A stretch of 64,000 nt of DNA from Tetrastigma voinierianum (Eukaryota > Streptophyta > Magnoliopsida > Vitales > Vitaceae), in contig JAEQBH010000986.1 of assembly GCA_016808115.1 (NCBI GenBank), positions 434,001-498,000 of the forward strand, given 5' to 3'. The notes beneath the pieces were generated by a model. It was not told the origin of the DNA. It saw only the letters and a program-made list of their open reading frames with translations, and did no database searches. This document shows, one piece after another, positions 1 through 13,210 of this stretch (position 1 is the stretch's first letter; every line of letters begins with the position of its first letter). A program made the translations under genes and the position numbers.

Positions 1-940
1 CGTATGTAAAACATTCAAATCTTTTAATACCTTAATGAATGTTATTATGTCCATTCAACCATGAAACCGTCGAAACTTTATGGTTCTTCGTATGTTCTCT
101 TCCCCTGAGCCTATAAATAGCGAGTTTTGACTCTCTTTGAAAAAGGAAAAAAGTAAGAGAAAAAATAAATTCTTTTGAGATCCTCTCTAAGATACTATCA
201 AATTTCATTTATATCCTGAAGTGATAGAGTTATGAACATCGTCAGAGTTCGTCGAGAGTGATCACCGACAAGGGTGTTGTCATCGTCATTTGAAGAACTG
301 TTGTATCTTGGGAAGCAAACGTCGAGTCATTCTCAAAGCACCGTAAAGGAGATAAGGCAAATTTTCTTTAAGGAGATTATGGTTGCACAAGACTCGGTTT
401 ATTATCTTCCTTTGTAATTTTTCTGTTTGTTTGTTTTCTTCCTCACCTTCACTTCTATTGTAGTTGTATAGCTCTTAAATAACATCCAATGCTCTCAATT
501 CTTAAGATAGTCATAATGTTATGGGAGGCCTTCATTCTATTATATCGAAGATGAGGGGTACTTGTAATTGAAACCCGTTAAGTGCTTCAATCTCTTAAAT
601 GATTCATTGAAAGAAGATGCTTAAGGGTTGTATAGCTCAATCTAATGTTTGGGCCAATTTACAGAAATCTCAGCTAATCTCAGGGAACCCTAAAGTTTAC
701 GACATGGTAAATTTCCAACGATCTTGAAGGAACTCGAATTAGTGATCATTAGGTAAACTCAAAAGTTTTAGACCAACTAAGCTACCCCTCGACATATTAA
801 GTTGGTTATTCTATTGATGATCAACTTCTTTCTAGACCTCATTTTTCTCATCGCCTTATACTTTAGTGGAATATTTCCTATCATTTCTTTATCAACTATT
901 GGTTTGTTGACACTGTGCTTCTTTTAGGGGGTCTTGTCCT
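1..940. other. Gene-free DNA, possible old LTR remnant
   Basis: I see no coding region here. A TATA-like CTATAAATAG at 111-120 is followed by a moderately GC-balanced leader-like stretch to about 480, an arrangement also seen in retroelement LTRs. No partner LTR, primer-binding site or polypurine tract was found, so the assignment is open. Confidence 0.3.
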
Positions 941-941
941 A

Positions 942-963
942 AATATATATATATATATATATA

Positions 964-1031
<68 letters not shown>
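942..1031. repeat. (TA)n microsatellite
   Basis: An almost pure TA dinucleotide run of about 90 bases with one short interruption near 963. Its translation gives meaningless Tyr-Ile runs on the minus strand. Confidence 0.95.
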
Positions 1032-1034
<3 letters not shown>

Positions 1035-1719
1035 AATTATCAAAATAATTTCAAAAGAAACTAATGTGCCCAGAATATTTAACAGCTGAATTTTAAAGTT
1101 TAATGTCATACCAATGACTATGATTAATTTAAAATTCTCCAAAAGTCAATACCACAGAATAAATGATCGCAACATTAACTTAAAAATTCAACTATAGCCA
1201 CCACTGCTTATCGCTAGATACATTACTTAAAATTATTTTGATTTACAACCTATATTAGTAATTTTTTTTTTAAAATAATCTAAATATGTCCAAAACTCTC
1301 TTTTAGGAGGGTTTGAACTACCGAAATTGGTGAGGTTTCAATTCCTCTTCTAACACTATGTACTACCTTGTTTTAGCGAGCAACCCTTTATGATCATCAA
1401 TAGTGACTTGAAAGTGATTGGAAAATATTCTTTTCTCGAGATCATCATAATCACTTATGTAGTATAGCTGGCGCTTAAGGTGGCTCATTATTGATAATTG
1501 TAAATATACTTTTGTCAACTCTCTTGTTATTTATGAACCTAAAAGAGAACTTTTTAACCTTTTTATATCGAATACATTGTATTTACCATGTTGTCGATCA
1601 CACTATACATTTTTTTTTAAGGTTGAGATCAATGGGCGTGAGATTTGTTGGAGTCACAATATTGTTGGTCTTTATGTACTTGAGGAGTTGAAAGACCTAA
1701 TATTATAATTGCTCATTAT

Positions 1720-1808
1720 TATTATTATTGAAAATTCATCAATCACCTTGAAGGGATTCAAACTGATGACCAATAAGTTAAATCCCAAGACCTTTACCCG
1801 TCAAATTG
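1720..1808 (-). mobile_element. tRNA-derived SINE with 14-bp target duplication
   Basis: On the minus strand the element has a GGTAAAGGTC A-box-like motif and a GTTTGAATCCC B box (plus-strand 1753-1763), and it ends in an (ATA)n tail. The same 14 bases, TAATTGCTCATTAT, flank it at 1706-1719 and 1809-1822. A pol III promoter plus a perfect long target-site duplication is the signature of a LINE-mobilised SINE. The body is short, about 89 bp. Confidence 0.75.
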
Positions 1809-2343
1809 TAATTGCTCATTATCTTAAAAGATATCATTAACTATCAACACATACATTAAATGTTAGAAAAGATATTTAACTTCTTCAAGCAAATTAAACT
1901 TAATCGGAATAAAAAGTGTTTGGGAGGCATCTTCTTAAAGGATATCATTCTTAAAAAATATGTTCTCTTGCACTACATGGAGAGGTAGGATCATTCTTAA
2001 CATCCACTTTGTTGCCCAAGTACTACGTTTTTTAGGGGGAATTATGCTTCAAGGTCTCGTGGACCCTTTTATTTAACAAAAGCCCCATAAAAACATCCAA
2101 AATAGGCATAAAACCCATAACACAATCTATAATTAACAAGAATGCTATAAAATGTGAAAATACCAAAAATGCCCTGCTCCTCCACCCCCGACCCATGCAC
2201 CAGACACCCAACCCAGCCCCTTCTCTTTTACCACCCTCCTCCCACACACACGACTCACCTATCGAGCCTTTTTTTTTCTCTTCAGTTTTTCTTTTATTTT
2301 TTATTGTGTTTTTCCATCTTTCAAATAAATTATATTTTATAAC

Positions 2344-2825
2344 TTTTAATTAATTTTATAAGAAAATATCTTATTTTCACTTATTTTGAAAGTGTTGTTA
2401 ATTAAATTTTTTTAAATTTTAATTTTCTAAATTTATTTTTATTTTTATTTTTATTAGATTTTTATTTTATACAATAAATATAATAAAATAAATTAACTTT
2501 TAATGTATAAATACATTCACCTATACCAATAAATAATTTAATAAATATACTAAATATTAATACTCTAAATAATATGACTTTAATATTCAAATTACTATTA
2601 TTAATTTTTCATTAAATAAATTTTAAGATATTTAATATTTTTAATATTACGATTTTATTTTATTTATAAATAGTTTCAAAATCTATGTTAGATAATATCT
2701 TTTACTAAGATTTTTTAAAAGATTTAGGTTTAGAAAAATTTAAAACATAAAAACATAAAAAATAAAATCATAATTTGGAAATTGTAATTATTATAAATAA
2801 AAAGTTATTATGAAAAAGGAAAATA

Positions 2826-2924
<99 letters not shown>

Positions 2925-3910
2925 AATTAATTTTATAAGAAAATATCTTATTTTCACTTATATTTGGAAATGTTGTTAATTAAATTTTTTTAAATTTTTA
3001 ATTTTCTAAATTTATTTTTATTTTATTTTTATTATATTTTTATTTTATACACAATATATAATAAATTAAATTAAATTTAATGTAAGTAAATACATTCACC
3101 TACATACTAATAAATAATTCTAATAAATATACTAAATACTAATACTCTTAAATAATATGACTTAAATATTCAAATTACTATTATTAATTTTTCATTAAAT
3201 AAATTTAAGATATTTAATATTTTTAATATTACGATTTTATTTATTTATAAATAGTTTCAAAATCTATGTTAGATAATATCTTACTAAGATTTTTAAAAGA
3301 TTTAGGTTTAGAAAATTTAAAACATAAAAACATAAAAATAAAATCATAATTTGGAAATTGTAATTATTATAAATAAAAAGTTATTATGAAAAGGAAATAA
3401 CATAATATATATATATATATATATATATAATTTTAATTAATTTTATAAGAAAATATCTTATTTTCACTTATTTGGAAAGTGTTGTTAATTAAATTGTTTA
3501 AATTTTTAATTTTCTAAATTTATTTTAATTTTTATTATATTTTTATTTTATACAATAAATATAATAAATTAAATTAAATTTTAATGTATAAATACATTCA
3601 CCTATACCAATAAATAATTTAATAAATATACTAAATACTAATACTCTAAATAATATGACTTTAATATTCAAATTACTATTATTAATTTTTCATTAAATAA
3701 ATTTTAAGATATTTAATATTTTTAATATTACGATTTTATTTTATTTATAAATAGTTTCAAAACTTATGTTTAGATAATATCTTTTAATAATATTTTTTAA
3801 AAGATTTAAGTTTATAAAAATTTAAAACATAAATAAATAAAAAATAAAATCATAATTTGGAAATAGTAATTATTATAAATAAAAAGTTATTATGAAAAGG
3901 AAATAACATA

Positions 3911-3957
<47 letters not shown>
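2344..3957. repeat. Three tandem copies of a 510-577 bp AT-rich unit
   Basis: The anchor TTTTAATTAATTTTATAAGA starts at 2344, 2921 and 3431. Each unit then runs through the same non-repetitive AT-rich sequence, including ATTCACCTA and AATATTACGATTTTA blocks, and ends in a TA array (about 2830-2919, 3403-3429 and 3915-3956). Unit lengths differ mainly by array length and small indels. MULE copy B has one diverged unit only. Confidence 0.9.
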
Positions 3958-3958
<1 letters not shown>

Positions 3959-4699
3959 AAAAATATCATTAGTTTCACTTTTTTTTTTTCCTTATTTTCA
4001 TCACAAAAACAATGGAAACATATATATATATATTAGTCTATAATAAGGAAAAATATAGGTTTGTTATAGAGTATGAGGTGATAACACTAACTATACAAGG
4101 CAATTTTACCAACTATATAATGGGTTATTATATTGTACAAGACAAATGTACTAACTCTACAAAGGATGTACAAGGTTGGATTTCTTACAAGATTTGAATT
4201 TTTTTTATCTGAAATATTTTTCCTAGGTTGTATGTTGATACACTAACTTAGAACATTCTCTATAGTATTGATTGATGTCATATTTAACTCACACATAATT
4301 ACTATGACATCAATTATATTGTCCATAATTTGTAATTGAGAAAGTTTATGATATAAACATGTACTATATTATTTATTATGTATAAGCCAAGTATGACGTC
4401 CACTAATATATATAAAGTATGTACTAGGATGGTGTATTAGCATAGAACTTAGGAAAGATAAAGCATGCCCTAAGTTGGTGTACTAGCAACAACCTAAGAA
4501 ATATATTTAAGATAAAACAAATAGTCAAATTATATGATAAATGTAAGCTTATATATTCATTGTACATTTAGTACATTTGTCTTGTATAATTAATGTAATC
4601 ACCTTTTACAATATAATAAACCTTTATTTTTTTTTATATCATAAAAATCATATTTTAAAAACTAATTACATGCATGTTTTTAATGTTTTGATAATAAAA

Positions 4700-7600
4700 A
4701 TAAGGAAAAAATTAGGTCAACTATCATAGTGTCTCCAATGTGCCAGCCGTTTAGCCCGGTTAGGCCAAGGCCTTATGCCCGAGTCTGCCAGCTCTTGTGC
4801 CGCTGATTCCATTAACGAGCCGGCCCTGACGGCTAAAAAAATTTTTAAGGCTCATACTGAGCCCCACCTACCCAAATAAAATAAGTCCGCCCGCCCCCCC
4901 CTTTATTTCCAAATTCCAACGATCATGTGACCGTTGGCTCACAACGGTAATATTCTCCCTTCCCAATCCGCCATGATCGTGGAACTTTTCCTAATTTTTT
5001 TCACTTCTTTTTTTCTATAAATACTACACATTTTGCTTACTCATTTTTTCATCACCACCTTTTAATTTCATTTTCTCTCACAAGTTCACTCAATTTTCTC
5101 TCATACTTTAATACTATCAAGTTTTCCATTTGCTTCTTCACTTCTTCATATATTACATTATATTATTTATGAGCAAACTAACTCACATTTGTATCTAATA
5201 ATTTTGATTTTAAAGAATTTCGCTTCGATCCTCCAATCGAGTAATATTCCACTTACTTCCTTTTCTTTTATTATTGTTACATTTTATTTTGATTCTTTTT
5301 TTTTTAGTATAATATTTTATTAATAATTTTAATAATATAACAAGACGCATCTTCTTTCTAAATTCATTTGTCATCAAGTAAAAATTTAGTTCAAATATAT
5401 GGAATTTTTTTATAATATAAATAATTTTAGAAAATAATAAAAAAATAGTGCCAAACGAAATTTGTAAAGAACTTCTTCATATGACACCGTGCACAAGTCA
5501 TCTAAAAGACATAATGATTTAGTTGGCAAAGTTTCAAGATAATGTAGATATTAGAAATTAGGTAAATTAGGTAAAGAATGAATGTGAAATTTAAAAAAAA
5601 ATTCTTATGGATTTAGTCTATGGTTGTAGTTTAATGATTGATTACATAATAAGAAATTAACCTTTTTAATATACTTAAACCTGAATATTCGTAAACAATC
5701 CAATAATGATTAACTCATCAATTCAAACGTCCGAACTGCTAAAAGACACATAAAATTTCAACAGAAGTAGAAATTTTAAAAACATTTTCAGAAAATTTCT
5801 AGCCATGATCAACTGAAGTCATTCAGTTATTATAATTAAATGCTGGTAGAAAAGCCTAAGCATAATGCATATTATAAATTATATGCAAAAGATGGAATGG
5901 GAAATTTTAAAAAATTATTACATGAGTCTTTGTGTCGTGAACGCACTAGACAATACATAATAAAGAGAGCTAAACAACCTTTTAATATGATGGAAACTTA
6001 TGGAATATTCAAAAACAATTCAAACATCGATTAATCTTCAATTCAAAATACGGTTTCGAACATCATAAAAGATATTCTAAAATTTCAAACGAAGATAGTA
6101 AATTTTTTAAAAACATTTTTGTAAATTTTGAAGGAAAAATTTGTCAATATGTTTGATATTCGACATCTTTAATGCATAAGTTTTTCATGATAACTTCATT
6201 ATATGATAATACTATCGTTAAATGTTAATAATTTCATTTAAAACAATAAATTCTCCACATGCTGATAAAATATAGCAACTTTTCTTAATAAATGATGAAA
6301 TTATAGATTAGGTATTCGTGATAAAATATTTACAATAACATTGTGATAATGCTTCTAATAATGATGCAATGATACAGTATTAAAAGATTTTTGCAAATAA
6401 AGTAAAAAGATCATGAAATCATTTCACTTATTGTCAGTACAGGTGTTTTGGCATTTAATTGTAAAAGATGGATTAAAACAAGTTGATGGTACATTAGAAA
6501 AAATTAGAGACATGAATTATGCCCAATTATTTTAAATAAGTTGATGGTACATATTTTTAATTTATAGTATTAATTGTTCCCAAGCAAAACATGAATTATT
6601 TTTTTATTGTTGCAAAATTGCAAATATGAAAAGAAAAAATATAAGTTTAGATATAACAATGAGATAATTTAATTTATGTTCTTTTACAAATATTATAAAT
6701 ATAAAAAGATAAGATAATTATATCAAAACGCAACTATCTAATAATAATAATAAGGACGGGATGCTGGATGATAATGACATGACATTATTATCATGGACTA
6801 CATTATCTTTTAAAATTTTTGATGCTTCAACAAATATTTTTTGTATCACTGTATCCATCCTCACATCTGTCATTATAAATAATTAGTATTTATATATATA
6901 CTACAAAATTATTTTAAGTTAAATTTTTTTAATGATACACTCTTGCAATGATATAAAAGATTAAAAATATCGTGAAAAATACCTTGACACATATCAGTTT
7001 AATTGTAGACCTTAGATTAAAATTCCACGCCTCACATTTAATGTGAAGTTATTTACAATGAAGATCAAATAAAATTGGAAGAAATTAAAAAATGAAGTAA
7101 ATTCGTTATTATATATTTTACAAGTAATATTTATAAAGCAAAATATTAAACGAGACACATAAAATCATCATCCACGATAAAGCCTCCTATATCTTTATAA
7201 AAGTTCTTGCAAAACGCTTAAAAGAAAATGCAAAGAACTAGTTCTCCAAATAATACAACCACATACAGAGATTTATCATAGAAACAATTCCATTCAAGAC
7301 AATGGCGATTTTGAAATTTTAATTGCTAAAAAACAACAACAAAACCCATTTATCTATAATATCATATAATGATTTATTAACTCGCGTTCGAGTACGCCGC
7401 AAGACGGACCGCTTTCTATGGAAGAGTGGTTGTAGCAAAAAGCGACGCATCTGTCACCCAAGAATCGCCAGCAGTGATGCTTAAAAGACACTTAATGACA
7501 AGAGATCGCATCACCATCACGTCGGTAAACCCATCAATGATCGATACGTTAACTTAAATTTATCAAAACACGAATTTTATCCAATGATAATTCTCACAAC

Positions 7601-8110
7601 AAAAATAGTGATTAAAATATTTCGTTTAAACGATATCGTATTTTACTTTCTACAGTTTAAAGATAAATGATTAACAAATAAAGTTATGCCAACCTGGGCT
7701 TGGATGTACCTCATCATAAATGATAGAACTTTTCATACATTTCCAAATCGTAATTATATATTCGATTAATAAAATTTTTAACAAGATTTTTATTTCAATC
7801 GCTTTTAAGCTCATTTTTATTTTTATTTAACACTAATACAATTTAAATAAAAACATATCACCTAAGTAGAGATCCAGCTTTAGGCGCCTCTGATCGCTCG
7901 TAATAGTTCCTCGGGCCGAGCCTTTGAAGTGTCTGCCTGACGCCAGGCCGAGCCTAGTGCCCTACTTAATCTGCCATTCATTCATCATGCAATTCTTGCA
8001 CTGTTCTTAATTCAACCCTCTTTAAATCCGTTTGCCTAAGCCATTCCGTCGCCGTAAGCATGGTTTATACTCTGGTCTGACCTTAATTCCAAGCGAGTCT
8101 CAAGTCAGCA
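4700..8110 (+). mobile_element. Decayed hAT-superfamily transposon
   Basis: Three fragments match plant hAT transposases in order on the plus strand. At 5840-6034 an ORF resembles the N-terminal BED-finger region, with cysteines lost (weak). At 6441-6520 codons for Arg-Cys are followed, after a frameshift, by HLIVKDGLKQVDGTLEKIRD, the characteristic HILNLIVKDGL segment. At about 7383-7475 an A-F-x-G-R-V stretch resembles the C-terminal dimerisation domain. GC-rich ends (4741-4900 and 7860-8000) with GGCC-type motifs also fit plant hAT termini. The reading frame is destroyed. The outer boundaries are approximate. Confidence 0.55.
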
Positions 8111-8677
8111 GTTTTCTGAACCCAGATCATTTATATATTTTTTAATTGGAGAAGTTTATAATATAAATATGTACTAGGTTATTGATTATGTATGACCTAA
8201 GTATTCATCCACAAATTTAAAATAAATTATAAGAAAATAATTAATAAATTACATAAGAGAAAAATTTTAATTGAATTTTGAATCTAAAATTCAAATTATA
8301 AAAATTTTAAAATATAAACTTATTTTAAAACAAAAAATTTTGAAAGCAAATCGTACTAAGCAAATCACAAAAGTAAAATTAGAGTCAACAAATCCTAATA
8401 AGGAAAATATAAATTAATGAATAATATTAAAATCATAAAATAAATTTGAAAGAAAATTTTAATTTATTTAAGAAATGGAAAATGGAGGATAATTTAGATA
8501 AAGAATCAAAAAGGAAAAAAAAACTGACGTTGTAGGGAAGGTCGGGGTGTGGTTGGGAGAGGGAATCAGGTTTTTGAAGAGAAAGACATTTTTGTCTTAT
8601 TAAAACATATAACTTTGGATTTAATTTTGATGATTTATGAAATAAAAGGTTTTATCTAACCTAAAGCATAATTGTCA

Positions 8678-9780
8678 ATGTTTTAATGTGTTTTGCCTCT
8701 TTTTTAAAGTTCATAATCTAATAAAAACTTTTCTTTTTTATAGAATTTCAATGAAAACATATGCTCGGTCAATGTTTTAATGTGTTTTACTTTCTTCTCT
8801 TATCCTTCAATTTATTGTTTTCTAGAGATATAACGAGGGAGCAACGCCCTTTCAAGTTTCAAGCTTTCACTTAAACAATTTGCCTTTGAAACCCGTCAAA
8901 CACGTTTCTCTAAACCCCCTCAAACACGTTTCTCTAAAACCTCTCAACCACGTTTCATGTACAATTTATGATTAAAAGCAAAAAAAAAGTGAACATGGTT
9001 GTCCCAATACTAAAAGTGCCAACATAAGTGTTTTATAAAGGTCGACCAATGTGTTTTCTTTCTTTTTATTTTTTAAATAAAAAAGTAAAAAATTGGAGAA
9101 AGCAACCTGAGATTCTAATAGGTGAGTAAACAAAATTATTTAAGGGCTAATTATAATTAATTTAGACAATACAATTAAATCAATTATATTAGTCAAAATA
9201 TTAATTAGATGTTAGATGATATTTTTTTGACTGGATAAAAAAATATGATATTATTTATTTATGTTTATGAAACTTATCCCTTTAAAAGACTTTACTTTTT
9301 ATATTCGGTTCGGAGTTAATTTTATGTAACAGAAAACGAGCTAATTTTTTACCTCTAAATTTATTAATTATCGTTTAGTAGAAAAGAATTCACCTTTATA
9401 ATTATTGGTTTATGTTACAGTTATTGAAAAAATGTTTCTAGAAAATGCTTTATTGCCGGAAAAAACCCAACTCTGCCATGTCTAATTTGCTACAGCTGAC
9501 GAACAACAGTCAATGAGTCAAATGAAAAGGGTGGAAAACCCGTAATTTGATTAAATTTGAAAATTCTGACCTTTCATCAATTTTTGTTTAATACAAATAT
9601 TTTTATTTTCTATAAATAACTTTTTTTTGACGGTAAAATCTCTTTTTCTTTTTTTTTTGGAAAGATAAACTCCTCTTCCTTAAGAGCACAAAGATATGAA
9701 ATGAAGTCATTACTTTTTAAAAATCACAGTAAAATACATGTAAAATTTAATGTTATTTCGGGTCTTTGGAGGGGCCCGAT
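8678..9780. other. AT-rich intergenic DNA
   Basis: No coding region is supported. The only structure is a 21-base direct repeat, GTCAATGTTTTAATGTGTTTT, at 8674-8694 and 8768-8788. Its first copy overlaps the right edge of MULE copy A. Confidence 0.6.
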
Positions 9781-9980
9781 TTTCTCAGCTTCCAATCAGA
9801 GGTTCTCAAATTAGAATCTCCTCCGTACCGAAGAAATGGACTGCAAAAGCATTATCGTAACTCACGCTGCTTACTCCTCACTCTCTCTGTAGACTCTTAC
9901 AAACTTCCAGTTTAAGTAAAGTAGCCATCCGCACCTCTTTCTCTCATGATATTTTCCAAATATCTCTCATGGTTTTTCTC

Positions 9981-10090
9981 TATAAATATGTCATTTATTT
10001 TCTTCAGTCTCTTGCACTGCTCTCTCTGCCAAAGGCTCAAAGCCCCTGGAGATGGTCTCTGCTGTTGCCTGAAGCGGTGGGAAGAGGTAA
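9981..10090 (+). promoter_or_regulatory. Candidate promoter with first exon, or isolated exon
   Basis: A TATAAATA box lies at 9981-9988. It is followed by a TTCTTCAG (acceptor-like, ending 10007) and then 79 bases without stops in one frame, ending at a strong donor, AGAG|GTAAGT, at 10086/10087. It can be read as a TATA promoter plus a first exon with a consensus splice donor, or as a stranded internal exon of a decayed gene. No downstream partner exon was found, so the product is unknown. Confidence 0.3.
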
Positions 10091-10603
10091 GTAGAGTTTT
10101 CAGTTTCGTGTAATTTGCGATCGTATGAAATTATCTTATTGCATAGTGTTGCTTTTCGCTGTGGCATGACTGAATTTGTGATCGTTTTGGGAATCAGCAC
10201 TAAATTCTTCTGTTATTATAGCATCTTTGTCAGTCTTTGATTGTTTATAAAACAAAAGAAAAGAAACTTCATTATTTGAATTGAACAAAGAAAATAATCT
10301 TCAACCATAATAGAATACACAGTTTTAGTTTGTTTGATCGCCGTGAACCCAATACTTGAGTTAATCATGCAACAGCTTTTGTTTGTCTTCAAGAGGAACC
10401 TTTTCTTAAAAAAAAATAAATATAAGAAATCTGTCTTGAATTGCCTTCATATCATGGAAATTATATACCAATGTGTGACGGCAATCTTAAGAAAGAGAAA
10501 AGCAAGGAATTTTACATTGTGAGGAATGATTTTGTAGCAAAAGTGTGTAATGCCAGTAATTGGGTTACTCTTCTCACACCTCAAATAATAGTTTAAACCC
10601 AAG

Positions 10604-10710
<107 letters not shown>

Positions 10711-11094
10711 GTTGTCCGAGAATTTGACACAATCTATTCAATTATATTTGGATCTTAATAAGTTCAATGATTCAAATCATGAAGAGGGAAATTCAAACAC
10801 CACACAAGAACACCAAATATCACATGATCACTAACTATTAAAAAAATATAAATAATTTTACTGTTATTTGGATGTACCTATTCCCATGGGTTTAGTATTG
10901 GTTAGGCCTGCACAATTCCTTCACATCCTCAACACAACACTGCATAAGGATCGAGTGCCAGCATAGAGGGGTAGCTATATTGTTTCTTGTTCTTGCTTTT
11001 CAATTTAGAGTACCTAATTTTTATGTCATAACCATGGGAGAGTATTTGGAGAGATTTTCAATGTATATCAAAAAAAAAAAACCTTTTGAAATGC

Positions 11095-11545
11095 AAACCT
11101 ATGGGTTTTGAATTTGGAAAAACTATGTCACATCACACATCGGATCTGGAAGAAGTTCTTGCCATATAGGTACATGCTCTTTTGAACCAAGCAGGCACAT
11201 TTTAAAGTTGTGAGGGTCTCTTCAACCCAAAGTGGATAATTTCTATGTAGTTGGGTGCATGTCATTACGAATGATATTGGAGTGGATCCCCTTCCTCAAT
11301 GTGGTGTTTAGTCATTGTTGCAGAGGAGGGTGCTCAGGTAACCCCACCATCTGCGGATACAATGGTTAAACCGTGCTCGTAAAGAGGTACCTGGCTACAT
11401 CTCATATCGATGTAGGAAAAGATTCGACACTATAAGTATGTGACTCCTTTAACTGGCACGCTGCTTTAAAACTGTGAGGTCACTTAGGTCCAAAGTGGAT
11501 ATTGTTTACATGGTTGAGTGTAGGTTGTTACATACTAGCCAATGT
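11095..11545. repeat. TRIM/LTR-like dispersed repeat with two related halves
   Basis: Two segments (about 11,190-11,270 and 11,455-11,535) share the order GGCAC.TTTAAA.TGTGAGG, CCAAAGTGGATA and GG.TG.TGT.GTTAC. An ACATCACACATCGGA motif lies upstream at 11,131. This pattern resembles short terminal-repeat retroelements common in plant genomes. No coding capacity is present. Confidence 0.45.
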
Positions 11546-11580
11546 TTGAACATTTTGATTTAAAGTCGAGATGATGTTTG

Positions 11581-11737
11581 TGTAATCAGAGTTAATTGAA
11601 GGAAAAATTGTATCTATAATTGATAACAAATAACCTATTTATATACAAGTCTCTTAAAGTCCAACAGAAGATACGGCTTCCTAACTCTACATGTTTCCTT
11701 CCTCCTGTCCAGTTTCTAATTCTACAATATTATAACA
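11581..11737 (-). repeat. Copia-1 3' LTR
   Basis: On the plus strand it runs from TGTAATC to TATAACA and shares AACCTATTTATATACAAG and TTTCTAATTCTACAATA with the copy at 15,498-15,656. On the element strand it begins TGTTATAATATTG directly after the purine-rich tract. Confidence 0.85.
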
Positions 11738-11744
11738 CTCCCCC

Positions 11745-12182
11745 TCAAGTTAGAGCATAGATGTTGATCATGTCCAACTTATTACAAAGATAACTAACTC
11801 GATTCTCACTCAAAGGTTTTGTGAAGATATCTCCTAATTGTTCTCCAGTCTTTATATATCTTATAGAGATCAACCCCAACTGGATCTTCTCATGGACAAA
11901 ATGACAATCTATCTCAATACGTTCGGGTCCGTTCCACAACACCAAGAAGCGCCATATGCACAAGAATCCCTAAGTATCACACTGTGCTCTACTAAGATCG
12001 CTCTGACGCCACTTCATCAATAACCGACGATCCACAATACGAACGCAGCTCGCGACTGCACTCGAGACAACACTCCTCATTTTACTCTTCCATGAGATCA
12101 TATTTCTTCTAAAAAAGACACAATATCCTAAGGTGGATCTTCTATCTTCCTTAGATCTTACCCAATCAGCATCAGAAATCAC
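11745..12182 (-). pseudogene. Copia-1 RNase H remnant
   Basis: Two overlapping minus-strand reading frames show the copia RNase H region. The segment at 11,970-12,182 has the D-A-D-W, RRSTLGYCVFF and SWKSK motifs. The segment at 11,745-11,963 has IEIDCHFVHEKIQLGLI and the family-typical ending EQLGDIFTKPL. A frameshift and an altered E-Y-R-A region separate them, so no functional enzyme can be made. Confidence 0.85.
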
Positions 12183-12589
12183 TCAATTTTGGTATGCCCA
12201 TGCTTCTTATACAATATTCCACGTCTAAGAGCTTCTTTCAAATAGCATAGGATATGCTCTACAGCTGCTCAATGACTGACTGTGGGAGATGACATATATC
12301 GACCAAAACACTTATCAATACGCACATTCGGGCAAGTTATCGAAGATAATTTAATTTCTCAACCGCTTCAGATTCTGCGCCTTCAAATGCGCCTCCTTCC
12401 TTAAATGGGTCCGCACATCGGGAGTCACAGATACTATTACCTGGCTTGCACCCAATTTCCTTATCTCAAATAACAAATCAAGACATATTTCTCGCTGAGA
12501 GATAACAAAATTACTTCCGTCATTTCTCATTTTTACTTAACACCCAAGAATATTTCAACATTCCTAAATCCTTTAAATAAGCAAATCGA

Positions 12590-13210
12590 TCATAAGAAAG
12601 GATTTAAGAGATAATGTACATTTGGAGTCACTCCCAATTATGACAATTTCATCCACATACACTACCAATAGAATAATACCAAAACTGGAATTTCCATAGA
12701 AGACAGAGTGGTCAAACTTACTCTTCTGCATGCCAAATGTCTCAACTGTCTGACTGAATTTGCCAAACCAAGCACGGGGACTCTATTTCAAACCATACAA
12801 AGATTTCCGAAGATGACATACCTTCCCTATCTCCCCCTGAGCAACAAACCCCGAAGGTTGCTCTATGCAAACTTCTTCCTGGAGATTGCCATGTAGAAAG
12901 GCATTCTTGATATCAAGCTAATGCAAGTTCCAATCATAAGAAGCAGTGAGGGAAAGAAACTGACGAACATATGTCAACTTAGCTACAAGAGAAAAAGTAT
13001 CAGAATAACCAACGCCATAAATCAAAGCATAGTTCTTACCAATAAGACGGGCCTTCAATCTAGCAACAGACCCATCAGGATTAAACTCTAATCCAAAAAC
13101 TCAATGACAACTAATAGCCTTCTTTCCAGTAGGTAAAGGCATAAAGTCTCATGTACCATTGTCATCTAAAGTCAGATTTCATCCACCATATCATCATACA
13201 ACCGGTAGAG
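12590..13210 (-). pseudogene. Copia-1 reverse transcriptase remnant
   Basis: Minus-strand translation gives the copia RT motifs for the NAFLHG, EEV.IEQP.GFVAQ and SLYGLK.SPRAWF stretches. The polymerase centre at 12,648-12,659 reads Y-V-D-E instead of Y-V-D-D, so the second catalytic aspartate is lost. In-frame stops, for example within SLYGLK-stop-SPRAWF, confirm decay. Confidence 0.8.

Larger units (their letters stand above)
2035..8677. mobile_element. MULE-like non-autonomous DNA transposon, copy A (with nested hAT)
   Basis: The left end GGGGGAATTATGCTTCAAGG and the right end, read on the minus strand as TGACAATTATGCTTTAGG, form imperfect terminal inverted repeats. The same ends and the same internal blocks recur at 44,055-46,743. 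Shared blocks include C-rich subterminal DNA, a TTTTAATTAATTTTATAAG block, a segment near 4,010-4,110 matching 45,125-45,220, and 8,220-8,660 matching 46,280-46,720. No transposase of its own is visible. Copy A is longer because of an internal triplication and an inserted hAT element. Target duplications are no longer clear. Confidence 0.65.

Noticed and set aside
939..1142. Minus-strand frame with long Tyr-Ile runs
   Set aside because: It is a translation of the TA microsatellite, with no domain and no splice context. The same applies to the frame at 44,960-45,157.
2032..2247. 71-codon minus-strand frame at the MULE left end
   Set aside because: It falls in C-rich subterminal repeat sequence of a non-coding transposon and matches no protein.
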